From positions 14,986,900-15,050,899 of the forward strand of contig JAMXIF010001183.1 of NCBI GenBank assembly GCA_028583685.1: a stretch of 64,000 bases of DNA. Direction: 5' to 3'. Positions 1 to 10,504 of the stretch are shown one piece after another. Numbering within the stretch: the first letter of the stretch is position 1; every line of letters begins with the position of its first letter. This DNA is from Petaurus breviceps papuanus. Taxonomy: Eukaryota > Chordata > Mammalia > Diprotodontia > Petauridae. Below the pieces are notes generated by a model. That model was not told the origin of the DNA, did no database searches, and saw only the letters and a program-made list of their open reading frames with translations. The position numbers and the translations under genes are program-made.

Positions 1-67
<67 letters not shown>

Positions 68-80
68 GAAAGAAAGAAAG
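1..80. repeat. (GAAA)n microsatellite
   Basis: Almost perfect AGAA/GAAA tetranucleotide run that begins at or before the window edge, with one interruption near 66. Its true length is unknown because the left end is cut. Confidence 0.95.
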
Positions 81-188
81 ATTATTCAAAATATGTAGGT
101 GAGAAATTTGGTATTTGAGTAGTTACTGATATCCTTATATTTTTGTGATAATGCAATTCACTTTTTTGTGTTATTGCAATCCATTTAA

Positions 189-231
189 TTAAATGGTTAG
201 GGTTGAGTGAATAGAATTATCTGCATGGAAA
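189..231. repeat. 43-bp direct duplicate of an L2-like segment
   Basis: Positions 189-231 match 1813-1855 at 41 of 43 bases by eye. The downstream copy lies in an L2-like LINE, in the stretch that corresponds to the reverse-transcriptase YADD region read on the minus strand. The flanks of the upstream copy do not look like L2. Confidence 0.75.
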
Positions 232-300
232 CATCCTTTAGTATGTTTTTTAGATGTGGCAAAAATTAATCCTTATGTGCTTTTAAAAATCAAGTCACAG

Positions 301-450
301 GGCAGCCAGGTAGCACAGCGAGTAAGAGCACAAGCCTAAGAGTCGGGATGACCTGGGATCAAATCTGGGCTCAGACACTTAGCACCCACCCAGAAACACC
401 TGGCCATGTAACCTTGAGCAAGTTACTTAACCCTGATTGCTTTAAAAAAA
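301..450 (+). mobile_element. tRNA-derived SINE, monomer of the dimeric family
   Basis: The head has pol III box A-like and box B-like blocks (GGATCAAATCTGGG). It carries the left-type head GGTAGCACAGCGAGTAAG of the dimers found elsewhere in the window, but the right-type tail GATTGCTTTAAAA. The target-site duplication is AAAAATCAAGTCAC (285-298) against AAAAATCAGGTCAC (448-461), one mismatch. It may be a recombinant between the two monomers. Confidence 0.85.
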
Positions 451-565
451 AATCAGGTCACTTTCTGTATCTATTTCTTCGTGTATAATGGTCTTTAGTT
501 ATAATGCATTCCCAATTCATCTTTTAACAAGTCAGTCCACAAACATTAATAAGTCCTTCCTATGT

Positions 566-825
566 GGGGCAGCTAGGTGCTATAGTAGATAGAGTGCCAG
601 ACCCAAAGTCAAAAAGACTTATCTCCTGAGTTCAAATCTGACCTCAGACACTTACTAGCTGTGTGACCCTAGGCAGGCAACTTAACCCTGTTTGTCTCAG
701 TTTCCTGATCCATAAAATATACTGATGAAGGAAAAGGCAAATCACCTTTAGTAACTCTGCCAAGAAAACTCCAAATAAGGTCATGAAGAGTTGGACATGA
801 CTGAAAATGACTGAACAAAAACAAA
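566..825 (+). mobile_element. MAR1-type long SINE
   Basis: Full-length marsupial long SINE. It has a GGGGCAGCTAGGTG head, the TTCAAATCTGACCTCAGACAC core, CTCAGTTTCCT..ATAAAAT, and the distinctive tail CCAAATAAGGTCATGAAGAG followed by ACTGAACAAAAAC. Moderately diverged. Confidence 0.85.
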
Positions 826-2200
826 TGTTCGGGAAACTTGTCCAAGTGCTAGAGATACAAGGAAAAGCCAAAATAAAAAAATATATATATTTCTGCTCTC
901 AAAGAATATTCATTCTAATGGAGGGGACAACATGCAAATATTTAAGTATATAAGATGTATGCAGAGTATATAAAGATTATAGGGGAAAGAATTAGAAGCT
1001 ATAAGTATGGGAGTAGCCAGGAAACATTTTCTACAGAAGATTATATTTGAGCTAAATCTTGAAGGAAATCAGGGAAACTAAGGGACAAAAGTGAAAAGGT
1101 CCAGCCTCTGAGGCATGAGGGACTGCCAATAGCCAGTACAAGGGCTCAGAGATATAAAAAGGAACATAAGTTTTCAAGGAATTGTAAGTAAAACCAGTGT
1201 AGCCTGATTATTTGGAATGGAGTGTTGCATAAGACATCTGGGAAGGCTGGAAGGAGCAGAACTTAAATTGCCAAACAGAGGAGTTTATGTTTTATTCTGG
1301 ATGTAATAGCTCAATGTTGGAACTTTGGAGCTATTGAAAAAAGGGGTGGGATTTGAGGGGAACATGGTTAGATTTGCACTTTAGAAAAATCACATTGGCA
1401 GTTGAGTGGATGATGGCTTAGAATGGGGATATGCCTGAACCTCTGAAGTCTGTTAGAAGACTAACACATTAATTTAATCAGTAACTGGTGAGAGCTTGCT
1501 CTAAGGTTGTGGTTGTATGAGGTAAGAGAAGAAGATATAATCGGAAAAATACTGTGAAGGTAAAAACAAAAAGATTTAGCAATATATTAGATATGTGGAG
1601 TGAGAATGAGAAACTGAAGATGACACTGAGGTTGAGTCTGGGTGATTAGGATGATGGTTCACAATAGTAAAGGGACTTTTTAAAAAGTTGAACATTTGCA
1701 GGGAGTAATAAAGAGTCCTGCTTTGGGGTATGTTGAAATTTTTTCAGGTTATACTATTCAAGATGCATAAGAGGCAGGTAGAGTTGTGTTTACTATACCT
1801 CAGCATCTTGGGTTAAATGGCTAGAGTTGAGTGAATAGAATTATCTGCATGGAAATGATAATTGAACCCACAGGAACTGATGAAATCACTAAATGAGAGA
1901 ATATAGAGTAAAGATAAGAGGACCCAGGATAGAGTTTTGGAAATATAGCTATGGTTATGCAGTATACCATGGATAAAGAGAACAAAAGATACTGAGAGGG
2001 CTCAGAGAAAAAGAAGGGCCTTAAGAGAGCAGTGTCAAAAAAATCTGGAGAGGAGAAAATATCCAGAAGGAGGAAAGGATGGGCACTGGCAAATTTTTCA
2101 AAAAGATCAAGAAGGGTGATAATTAAGAAATCAAGGAAGAGATCCCTGGTAACTTTGGAGGGGACAGTTTCAGTTGACTGATAAAGCTAAAAGTTATATT
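826..2200 (-). mobile_element. L2/CR1-clade LINE fragment (antisense)
   Basis: About 1.4 kb resembling the reverse complement of a mammalian L2-type ORF2 C-terminal half and 3' end. Landmarks are CAAGTGCTAGAGATACAAGG at the 3' end, CACATTGGCAGTTGAGTGGA, and the block around 1838-1880 that on the minus strand falls where YADD lies. It has many indels and no usable reading frame. The exact L2 or L3 subfamily cannot be settled by eye. Confidence 0.65.
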
Positions 2201-2449
2201 GAAAAGGATTTTAATCACCATTTCTACTGTCTCATAAGACACATTTGTTATTGAGATATTGGATAAAAATTCCATTTTTTTTGCTTATATAAATATACAT
2301 ATTTTTGCTTAAAATGTTATTTTTTTGCTAGAAATATCAAGATGCTTTGGGAGATTACAGAGATTACAGTTACATGTGTCATATAGTTCAAGGGCTATTC
2401 ATATGCGCATGAAATTGCAAATATAAGTTTTATACAATTCATGGCACAC

Positions 2450-2989
2450 TGTAGCAGCAAGTACCCCAAGCGCGTCCTCAGGGTTTGCTGCCCATACAGG
2501 TTCTTGGATCTGCTTTGTTAAAGGAAAGCAACTCAAAATGGGTTAACAAGCTTACTTTAATCAGTCAGACATATATCGTTTACCTTGTTCAGGGGAAAAA
2601 GGTCAGCACCCCAAACTTCAAAGCATACAGGAAGAATTATCAAGACATTAACAGATCAAGTGGACAGCTTTCCAAACTGTCCAACCATTACATCCATACC
2701 CAGTCAACATCTGGGTTTCCACATCTGGGTTTTTCAAAGCCAGGGGACTCTCAACAACGGCTTCCCAGAATTCAGATCAAATCACAGAACACTTCTCAAA
2801 GTGAGTCCCAAAACAAAGCTACACATCAGGGCTTATATAGCCTTCTCCTGGCTCAGAGAATGTAACAACCTTATGGACTCACTGGCCAATCAAGAAGTAT
2901 CTACTGAAAAACAAGCCTCCCTCCCCAGGCTTCAGGTGCATTTTAGCCTAGGGGCAGGGAAGATCTTCCAAATTTGCATTCCCATTACA
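2450..2989 (-). mobile_element. Solo LTR (endogenous retrovirus family A), fossil
   Basis: 540-bp element bounded by TGTAGCAGC and CCCATTACA, with a perfect 5-bp target duplication CACAC at 2445-2449 and 2990-2994. On the minus strand it shows a TATA-like GCTATATAAGCC (around 2832-2843) and a downstream ATTAAA-type signal, so it reads on the minus strand. A second copy lies at 62360-62934 and a looser relative at about 56341-56952. No internal retroviral sequence adjoins it, as expected of a solo LTR. Two open frames here (2485-2865 and 2585-2998) are chance readings. Confidence 0.8.
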
Positions 2990-3189
2990 CACACCTAGCA
3001 GAAACTTATGACACATTCTTTGAGAATCTATTTAGAATTCAGAACTGGTAGTTATCATCAATAGTGATGACAGATCATTTTATAAATACCTACAGATTGT
3101 TCCTTTTTTTATTTGTTAAATTTCTTTTTGTCATCTCTACATATGGGGTGATTTGGCTTACTTGGGTTTCATACTAAGTTTTTTGCTTA

Positions 3190-3365
3190 GGGAAACAGTG
3201 TGGAGTAGTGGATAAAGCAATGGGCTTGGAGGTAGATGAGTTAAAATCTTACCTTAACTATTCAAGTCACTTAACTTATATATGACTTGGTTTCCTTATC
3301 TATAAAATAAAGGGAATGGATCCTGTGATCCTTAAGATACCCTCTGATGCTGAATCTATGACCTC
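3190..3365 (+). mobile_element. MIR/THER/MON1-like CORE-SINE fragment
   Basis: Has GTGTGGAGTAGTGGATAAAG, AAGTCACTTAACTTAT and the tail GGTTTCCTTATCTATAAAAT. Old and diverged. The 200 bases upstream, back to the LTR, hold nothing I recognise. Confidence 0.6.
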
Positions 3366-4089
3366 TGTTTTTTCTTCAATAACTTTTTTCTTGTGAAATG
3401 ATGCTAGTCATAATCTTCCACCATTCTCTATTGTGTTTCACAAAGAAGTTTATATTTAAAATAAGATTGTTTTCTTTGCCTGCCATTTCTTTCTTGGAAA
3501 AGAGAATTATTACTTAGAGATTGAGGCAATATTTGGACTTTATTCCCCTCCTCCTTTTGCCAATTGACTTCCCTAATCAAAGTCAATGTCTTTACTTTTA
3601 TCCATTTCCCTTCTTTTTGGTGTCAGCTACTTGTTTAAATGGATTAGGTTGAAGGTATGGAGTTTGCAAACATGGATTTCTCATCTTAGTTCTGATTTGA
3701 TGCTGATTTTGACCTTCATCATAAGTAATGTAATCCAACTATACAAAAACACCTTGTTCTAAAATGGCTGCCAGATCAGGGGAAAAAAACATGTTTCTTT
3801 CTTAGGATGAAATACGTTTCATTTTAAAGATAGATTAGATAGACAGATAGATACATGGATACATCCATATATACATAGATAGATGGTAAATAGATAATAT
3901 AAATAATCAGCTCAAATCTAACTGCTGATTTTCCTATGAAAGAAAACATTCCTGATACATAAGAAGTGTCTTAGTAAAAAGTTCAAAACCTTTGAAACTT
4001 TTTCTTTATTTCTTAATCTTGAACCATAACTCCAATGTACTTTTTGCCATCCTCTCCTGTGCCATTCTTAATTTTTAATTTTAAAGCCC
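3366..4089. other. Unassigned AT-rich stretch with short GATA-type repeat
   Basis: No gene or transposon recognised. An impure GATA/GATACA microsatellite lies at about 3826-3895. Confidence 0.6.
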
Positions 4090-4345
4090 CAAGGTATCAA
4101 GTTATATACAGTTTGTATATCATTTCCCAGGGCCAGAGTAGTTTGCCACAGCCATCCCACAAGTAGAGGACAATACAACAATTCTGGAGCCAAGTCTTTC
4201 AGGGTCCTTATTTAGTGGGGCACAGGACCAGAGTTTTGTGATGGGAACAAGTTCTACAATCTTTGATTTGCTTCAGTTAATGGACAAAGGTACAGGAATG
4301 AAGTGATTATAAAAATATTGTCAAGGTTTTGATCAATCATTTCAA
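4090..4345 (-). repeat. Interspersed repeat family C, antisense copy
   Basis: The reverse complement of 4110-4340 aligns by eye with 11375-11590. Shared blocks include AATTGTTGTA, TACTTGTGGG and GAAAGACTTG. The plus copy at 11.4-11.8 kb continues into TATA-like and polyadenylation-like motifs, so the family may be an old LTR. Divergence is high. Confidence 0.55.
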
Positions 4346-5154
4346 GCTGCATTATAAGTCTGACTCCCAACACAGAAGAGGCAATTCTGAAAATCTAAAT
4401 TAGTAGTATATTCATTATACAGATCATATCAATTAAATGAAAATCATAATTCTCTTCACATTTATATATTATAAATATATCACCCCATAGTGGGTTCAAA
4501 ACAAGACAACATGAAGGAATAATGGAGGAGAAGGGAAATGTAGATATAGGAACAGCTAAGGAATCGGCCAGGATCTTTGAAGAGATGGGAATAGAAAAAT
4601 CAAAATCTATAAAAAATCAAGAAAGTCCACAGCCAGTTGACTCTTGCTTTCCTACTCTTCCTCATTCTTCCTTTGACTCATTGGTACAACAGTGAGTGTG
4701 ATGAGTGGTGATTATACTAATTTCTAGTCATAGAGGCTATGAGCTATCCACACTTCAGCTTTTGATCTGGAGCTTCATTATAATGTCTTCACAGGAGAAA
4801 GGGCGAAGAGTTTTGGTGGGAGAGGGTAGTGACACCCCCCCCCAGAGCCTACTGCTTCACTGTACCCCAAGTTAGTTTTGTAGAAGGACCCCAGAAGGAC
4901 ATGATCAATGGCTTACATGCTGAAAAGTGCCCAGAAAAGAGATCCTGCCATAAAGAGTTTGGTGGTCACAAGGCATTGTATAGCTGCTGTTCTATGCAGC
5001 TTTCACATTCAGGAAATCAGTGAAGTCGTCTGGCCACATTTTGTATAGATCAAAAGTCACACCAATCAAATAAATCCTCTAAGAGGGTTTTTGTGTCAAT
5101 TTGTTTTTTTTAATCACTACATAATATGGATGTATCAATGCATTAGCAAAACTA
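4346..5154. other. Unassigned stretch
   Basis: No gene or repeat recognised. The open frame at 4829-5023 has no recognisable domain, and a run of C near 4831-4840 lies in it. I do not treat it as a gene. Confidence 0.5.
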
Positions 5155-5400
5155 GACAGTACATAGATTGTGGAAAGGTTAGATTGAAGATGGGAAGACC
5201 AATTAGGGAGCTTCCTCAATAGGTAAGAAAAGATGAGGCACTGAAGCAAGATGGTTGCAACAGTAGGAGAGTGGAGGTGACACATGAGAGAGATGCAGTA
5301 CAGGTAGAAATAATGAGACCTTAGAGCTGTCTATATTTGTAAAGTGAGGGAGAGGAAAGAGCCAAAGCCTCAATGGTCAGCAGAATGTTGATGAACCCAA
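5155..5400 (-). mobile_element. L2-like LINE fragment
   Basis: GACCAATTAGGGAGCTT, GAGTGGAGGTGACACATGAG and TGAGGGAGAGGAAAGAGCC are the reverse-complement L2 ORF2 landmarks also seen at 12.1-12.3 kb. Short and diverged. Confidence 0.5.
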
Positions 5401-5499
5401 AGTACTCCTGAACCTTGTCATCGGACCTGCTAACTGTTCTGAAGGAGTTCAGAATCTAATTGGAGAAAAAATACATATAAGAGAGATCAGCTACAGAGC

Positions 5500-5583
5500 C
5501 TCTGTCCCTTTGTTTCCCCAGTGTTTAGCACAGTGCCTTGTACATAGTTTGTTCTTAATAAATATATTTTTATTTATTCACTG
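5500..5583 (+). mobile_element. L2/L3 LINE 3' end
   Basis: CCCCAGTGTTTAGCACAGTG then CTTGTACATAG and TCTTAATAAATA is the canonical L2-type 3' terminus in sense orientation. Confidence 0.75.
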
Positions 5584-6639
5584 AAACCAAGAGAATGGTG
5601 TTGTCATTAATAGAAATTAGGGAAGGGAAAATGCAAGGATGGAGGGACTGCGGAAGGGAAAATTTCAGTTTCAAATATTGAATTGAGTATATACATGTTT
5701 TAAAAAATGGATTCCTTTAATCTGGTAGCTTGTTTAAGGTTCTCATTTGTTTTAAATGAACTTTTGACCATGGGAAAGTCTTGTAATATATGTTCAGCTC
5801 AAAGAAAACTCCCAAAATGCATAAAGGGTGTAACCTTAATGACAGTTCTATAATCGGGTGTCCTGGGACACATTACATCAGTTCCCAAACAACCTAAACA
5901 ATACAAGTCTTTGCTTGTTGGGCAGCACTCCATATTTAAAACAAAGAATGACAGATGATGGGGAAAATCTAATTTTGCTTCCCTTGGTTTGAGCCCCTTG
6001 CCAGCTGGTTTTATGGGCCAGATTTAAATTCAGGAACAAACTAAACTTCGTGCTCTACTACTCTCTAATACAGCCAAATATTTTAGTACTTTCCTGTTGA
6101 AACAGATGTTCAATTTTCAATTAATATACACTGTTGGAACCCGAGGGCTGATGGAGAGTTGCTAGAAGACTCAATGGAGAGAAGGTGGAGCAAACATCCT
6201 AACCCAATGAATTAGCTCCAGAATACTTCAGTACTACTGGAACATGGGCTGGAAGCTACTGTGCTGCCTGGGCTAGGCTCTGGATTTATAATTATCTGGA
6301 AAGATTCAGCTCACTCTATTGGTGAGACTGGGAAAGGGTGGAAAAGAAAAGGGTCTTTGGATTTGTGTCTTGTATTTATCACTTTTATGGGGGAAAACAC
6401 ATGGGAATTATACTGGTAAAGGATGGTCAGCTTTAAAGAAGTTCAATTTAAAACTGACTGAAATATGTTTTGATATTTCTATACATTAAAATATAAAATA
6501 AATATGTTTTCAAAGTATGTTTGCCTCCCATATTATACCTCTTTCCTCTTCTTCACCTATCATTTCTTCATCCTTCTTTCCAGGCTTATTTTAAATTTCA
6601 TAGATTTCTACGAAACTCAATGCCCGATCTGTATAACTT
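5584..6639. other. Unassigned single-copy-looking DNA
   Basis: About 1.05 kb with no recognised repeat, long open frame or RNA gene. It could be single-copy DNA, but conservation cannot be judged from one sequence. Confidence 0.5.
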
Positions 6640-7060
6640 TTAGTCTTGCTTCCTTATAAATAATGATAATAATAAAAACAATTTTTCTAAAGCACTTTAA
6701 TGCTTACAAAACATTGTATATTTTTTTTTTGTTTTTTGGAGGGGGGAAAGCAGGGCAATTGGGGTTAAGTTACTTGCCCAAGGTCACACGTCTAGTAAGT
6801 GTTAAGTGTCTGAGGCTGGATTTGAACTCAAGTCCTCCTGATTCCAGGGCTGGTGCTCTATTCGTTGCACTACTCAGCTGCTCCCATTTTTATGTCATTT
6901 AATCCTCCCACCAACTTTGGAAGTAAGTACCAGTATCATTCCAATTTTACAGATGAGGAAAATGAAGTTATGAGAAAGTGGGTAACTTACCCAGGGTCAC
7001 AGGACCAGTAAGTATCTGAGGTAGAATTTGAATTCAGGTGTTCTTCAATTTAAGTTCCAT
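6640..7060 (-). mobile_element. MIR-like CORE-SINE split by a younger SINE
   Basis: The minus-strand MIR-type 3' part (AAAGCACTTTAATGCTTACA, to 6720) resumes after 6886 with TCATTTAATCCTCCCACCAA, ATTTTACAGATGAGGAAAAT and CCCAGGGTCACAGG. The interruption is the WSINE-like element at 6721-6886. Confidence 0.75.
6721..6886 (-). mobile_element. WSINE-like short SINE
   Basis: Reads on the minus strand as GGGAGCAGCTGAGTAG...CCAATTGCCCTGC followed by an A-rich tail. It has GGATTTGAACTCAAGTCC (box B region, reversed) and CAATTGGGGTTAAGTTACTT. Nested in an older MIR-like element. The open frame at 6663-6902 spans it and is not a gene. Confidence 0.85.
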
Positions 7061-7294
7061 CTTCTATGTATTGTATCAAGGTATCTCTAACAATGAGAAA
7101 TTTATAAATGCACATGTATCAGATTTTTAAAAAATCCTTTAGAGTGAGTTCCATAAGCTTCTATTTCTCACCAACTAAATTTAATAATGAAAAATAATAA
7201 AATTATGTCATTTTATTGGAATTACAATATTTTGGGAACATGGCTTACCATACTAGAAACAAACTATGAAACCATGGTTTCATTTCCCACATTG

Positions 7295-7555
7295 ATGGCT
7301 TGGTAGACAAGAGTGCTGGACTTGGAATCAGAAAGTTCTGATTTCAAATCTGGCTTCAGACTCTCACACTTACTAGTTCTGAGACCATGGGCAAATCCCA
7401 TAACCTCTGCTTAAGATTTTTAACAGTAAAATGAGGGTCATAATAGTACCTATTTTCCAGGATTGTTTTGAGCATCAGATGAAAAAAAAAATTTACAAAA
7501 GCACTTTACATAATGTGTCTGGAGTGTGAGAGGAACTTCCTAAATGCTTGTTCCC
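7295..7555 (+). mobile_element. MIR/MON1-like CORE-SINE
   Basis: AGTGCTGGACTTGGAATCAG, TTTCAAATCTGGCTTCAGAC, CATAACCTCTGC..AAAATGAGGGTCATAATAG and AAAGCACTTTACATAATG follow the MON1/THER1 order from 5' head to 3' end. Confidence 0.75.
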
Positions 7556-7929
7556 ACCCTCCTTCCATATTTAAGTGAATTTGGTAAAACAAAAACTAAC
7601 AAGAGCTCTTTCCATTTTTCTGTAGTTTCAAGCCAAAGATAATTTTCTTATAGTATTGAACCAGCCCTAGAAAAGTCACCTTCCATAAAATCAGAATTAA
7701 GCATAGGGATCAAAGAAAATTATATCTGGTGTGGAGGGGGGAGTAGCTTCTTTAGCTTGCTTACATCTATCACTTGGTTGGAAATCAGTCAACTTCTACA
7801 GCTTAATGGTAGGGTCCCATCTATGGTACTATAGGAAAATAGAAAAGAATTCTCATCATCATTTATTATTAATATATATCCTGATCCCAATCCTCTACCC
7901 CCACCCCCAGTCTACATTCTATCCAACAT

Positions 7930-8172
7930 TTATTTAATCATTTTTTCAGTTGTGTCCAACTCTTTGTGACCCTTTTTGGTTTTGGCAAAAATACTAGAGT
8001 GATTTGCCTTTTTCTTCTCCAGCTTGTTTTATAGAGGGGGAAACTGAGGCAAAAATGTCAAGTGACTTGCACAGGGTCAAGCAGTGTCTAAGGCCAAATT
8101 TTAACTCTGAAAAAGGACTTTTCCTGACTCCAGACCTGGCACTCTATCCACTATGCCATCTAACTGTCCCCC
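7930..8172 (-). mobile_element. MAR1-type long SINE
   Basis: Reversed MAR1. It has TCAGTTGTGTCCAACTCTTT, TTTGGCAAAAATACTAGAG, GGGAAACTGAGGC, and ends at GGCACTCTATCCACTATGCC. The open frame at 8004-8417 begins inside it and is a by-product. Confidence 0.85.
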
Positions 8173-8580
8173 AATACTTACCAATGAGAAATATTTCCCC
8201 TTATTTGATTGATTTGTTTTGGCATATTCTGACTCTCAGAACAAAATGTATAGATATACATAGATATGTATATATGTATTTTCAGCCATATAGCTACCTT
8301 CTAAGTTTAAATCTTCATTTCCTCATCAACTCTAGCTTATATTATTTTAATATTCTCCTCTTGGGCCTCCTTGTCTCAAGTAGTAGCCACCAATGTGATT
8401 ATTCTAGACTAGAATAAAACATTAGAGTAGAAAGTTTTGAAAGACAGATGTTGACTAGTCATGTAGAAAGCAAGGGGCAAAATATTGACATCATGAGTCT
8501 TATGTGTCTATGTTTGTGTGTATAGGTATTGTGTCTATGAAATGTTAAAAGTCTAGAGGAAGATCTCTGTGTACCCATTA
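8173..8580. other. Unassigned stretch between SINEs
   Basis: About 400 bases of AT-rich DNA with no gene or repeat recognised beyond a short ATGTATATA-like run near 8260-8280. Confidence 0.5.
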
Positions 8581-8593
8581 GAAACAACTCTAG

Positions 8594-8889
8594 GGGTGGC
8601 CAGGTAGTACAGCGAGTAAGAGCACCGGCTCCAGTGTTGGGATGACCTGGAGATCGAATCCCAGGCTCAGACACTTAGCACCCACCCAGAAACACAACCT
8701 TGAGCAAGTTACTTAACCCCAATTGCTTAGGGGCGGCCAGGTGGCTCAGTGAGTAAGAGCACCGGCCCCAGTGTCAGGCTGACCTGGGGATCAAATCTGG
8801 GCTCTGATACACAGCACCACACCCAGTAATAACTGGCCGTGTAACCTTGAGCAAGTTACTTAACACCGATTGCTTTAAAAAAAGAAAAA
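8594..8889 (+). mobile_element. Dimeric tRNA-derived SINE, copy 1
   Basis: Two related monomers joined head to tail. The left one (8594-8729) has the head GGTAGTACAGCGAGTAAG, the block CACCCACCCAGAAACAC, and ends CCAATTGCTTA with no A-tail. The right one (8730-8889) has GGTGGCTCAGTGAGTAAG, the block CACCACACCCAGTAATAAC, and ends GATTGCTTT plus an A-rich tail. A target duplication flanks the pair (GAAACAACTCTAG 8581-8593, GAAAGAACTCTAG 8890-8902), so the dimer moved as one unit. The same order occurs at 32737-33039 and 51266-51574. Confidence 0.9.
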
Positions 8890-8902
8890 GAAAGAACTCT
8901 AG

Positions 8903-9737
8903 TGAAGAATTGATGGGTTGTTCAATCATTTTTCAGTCATAGATGAAAGGAATACCTATGTTAGTGAGATCAGAGAGTTATCCAAATATTGAAATGTTCA
9001 TAAAAAAGCTTCCATATCAATCAATAGTTCTTGGCCCCAGAAAACTAGGTTTTAAAAGAATTTCATTCTGTGTTGCTAAATGTGAAACCCTTTAGTCAAT
9101 CCATGTGATACTTACACCACATCGGGCATATAATAGTATACATGTAAGACTTATCCAGACTATGAAGCCTGAAAATGAGCAGTCATGGTCTCATGTCAGT
9201 AACACACTGAGCATAGGTTTTACAAGAAATACACATGCAAAATCAACACAAAACACACACACACACACACATACAACCGTACACCATGTTGTTTTTGACC
9301 CCTTCTCAAACAAGTTGCAAGTTTCTGTGTAACCTCACTTCATACTCTAGGTTTTGGAAAGGTTCCTAGCCAGCTCATGGTGCTACCATGTGATTTTTAG
9401 AGCTCAGTGCATTTTCAAAGGTTAATGGTCCACTTGGGACCTTACTTATTTCAAGAAAAGTACATTACAATCTGCATGAGTGTTTCCACTGAATAGGCTG
9501 ACACTATGACTTGGTGACAGCAATTTAATAAATAGATTCACTAGATCAAACTAGAGGAAGAACATGTTGTTTGGAGAACAGGTCATTGAACCCCCCCTCC
9601 CCACATTGCCCATAGACCATATCATGTAGAAGGTTTAAAGCTCTGTTTAGATATTATCAATTTTTTGATGTTGAGTTAACTTTGGATTTGGGGGGAGGGG
9701 ACCTGTGCTTTCAGCTGTGTAGATAACTCACAGTATC
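8903..9737. other. Unassigned stretch with a CA repeat
   Basis: No gene recognised. An (AC)n microsatellite of about 24 bases lies at 9248-9272, inside the open frame 9105-9332. C-rich and G-rich homopolymers occur near 9591-9600 and 9690-9700. Confidence 0.5.
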
Positions 9738-10075
9738 AACACTCCTTTTTTATTTATTTTTATTAATTTATTTTAAAATTAAATATTAAAGCAAATACAT
9801 AACTAGAAAAGAAAAGAAACATTATAAACTTAAATACAAAATAAGAAAAGAAAAAAAAGTATTGACATGTGATAGCAGGATGTAAGAGAGGATTCAAAAT
9901 ATACAGCAATAAATTTCCATTTCAAGAAACCAAGAAAGCCTATATGATAAATACTACATGTTATGTTCCAAGCTATCCAACTTTTCTTTGACTCCTTGCA
10001 AATTTTCTTTTATTCTATGCTGTGTGCTTTTTACTTTGTTCTTTTCTCCCCTCCATCCCCCCAAAAGGCTACAAT
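9738..10075 (-). mobile_element. Probable L1-clade LINE 3'-region debris
   Basis: An A-rich block (TAGAAAAGAAAAGAAACATT) followed by TTCCAAGCTATCCAACTTTT, TTCTTTTATTCTATGCTGTG and a C-rich stretch resembles marsupial L1 3' UTR read on the minus strand. Recognition is weak. Confidence 0.35.
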
Positions 10076-10079
10076 TAAG

Positions 10080-10310
10080 TGTGTAGATTGTATATGTGTG
10101 TATGTATACACATATATACACACTACAGACATACACACATATACATATATATATATATACACAGACACACAAGTGCAGGTATGTGTATACATGTTCACAT
10201 GTGTACACATGAGTACACATGCATGTGTTTTAAATATCTATACACACAAATATATATACCTACATACACTTATGTACTTACATAACTATGTACTTACATA
10301 GTCATACATC
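10080..10310. repeat. Impure TA/CA (ATACAC) microsatellite
   Basis: About 230 bases of GTATACACATATA-type alternating purine-pyrimidine DNA. It gives rise to low-complexity open frames on both strands (9954-10220, 9963-10301, 10079-10285). Alternating tracts of this kind can form cruciform or Z-DNA. Confidence 0.9.
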
Positions 10311-10504
10311 TCTTACTTTTAAAAATTCTGTTGGCTAGACTACATTTAATCACTCTCTATTCCAAAAACTGTCCTCCCAACACACTTCTAAGGCTATTTT
10401 GGTGCAGGTCCCCAAATTTCTCGATTGCAAAAAAACCTTTTTCTCTTTCATTCAGATGAAAGTGCAGAAATACCAAAGAAATAAATCAACAAACAGCAAA
10501 TATA

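Noticed and set aside
2485-2998. Overlapping 126- and 137-aa open frames
   Set aside because: Both lie within a solo LTR with clear ends and target duplication. They show no domain and run against the LTR's own orientation.
8004-8417. 137-aa open frame
   Set aside because: Its first half is a reversed MAR1 SINE and the rest has no recognisable domain.
8594-8889. tRNA genes
   Set aside because: Box A and B-like blocks are present, but the downstream body, A-tail and target duplications identify SINEs, and no complete cloverleaf is seen.
9954-10301. Three frames rich in cysteine, tyrosine, isoleucine and histidine
   Set aside because: Produced by the TA/CA microsatellite at 10080-10310 on both strands.
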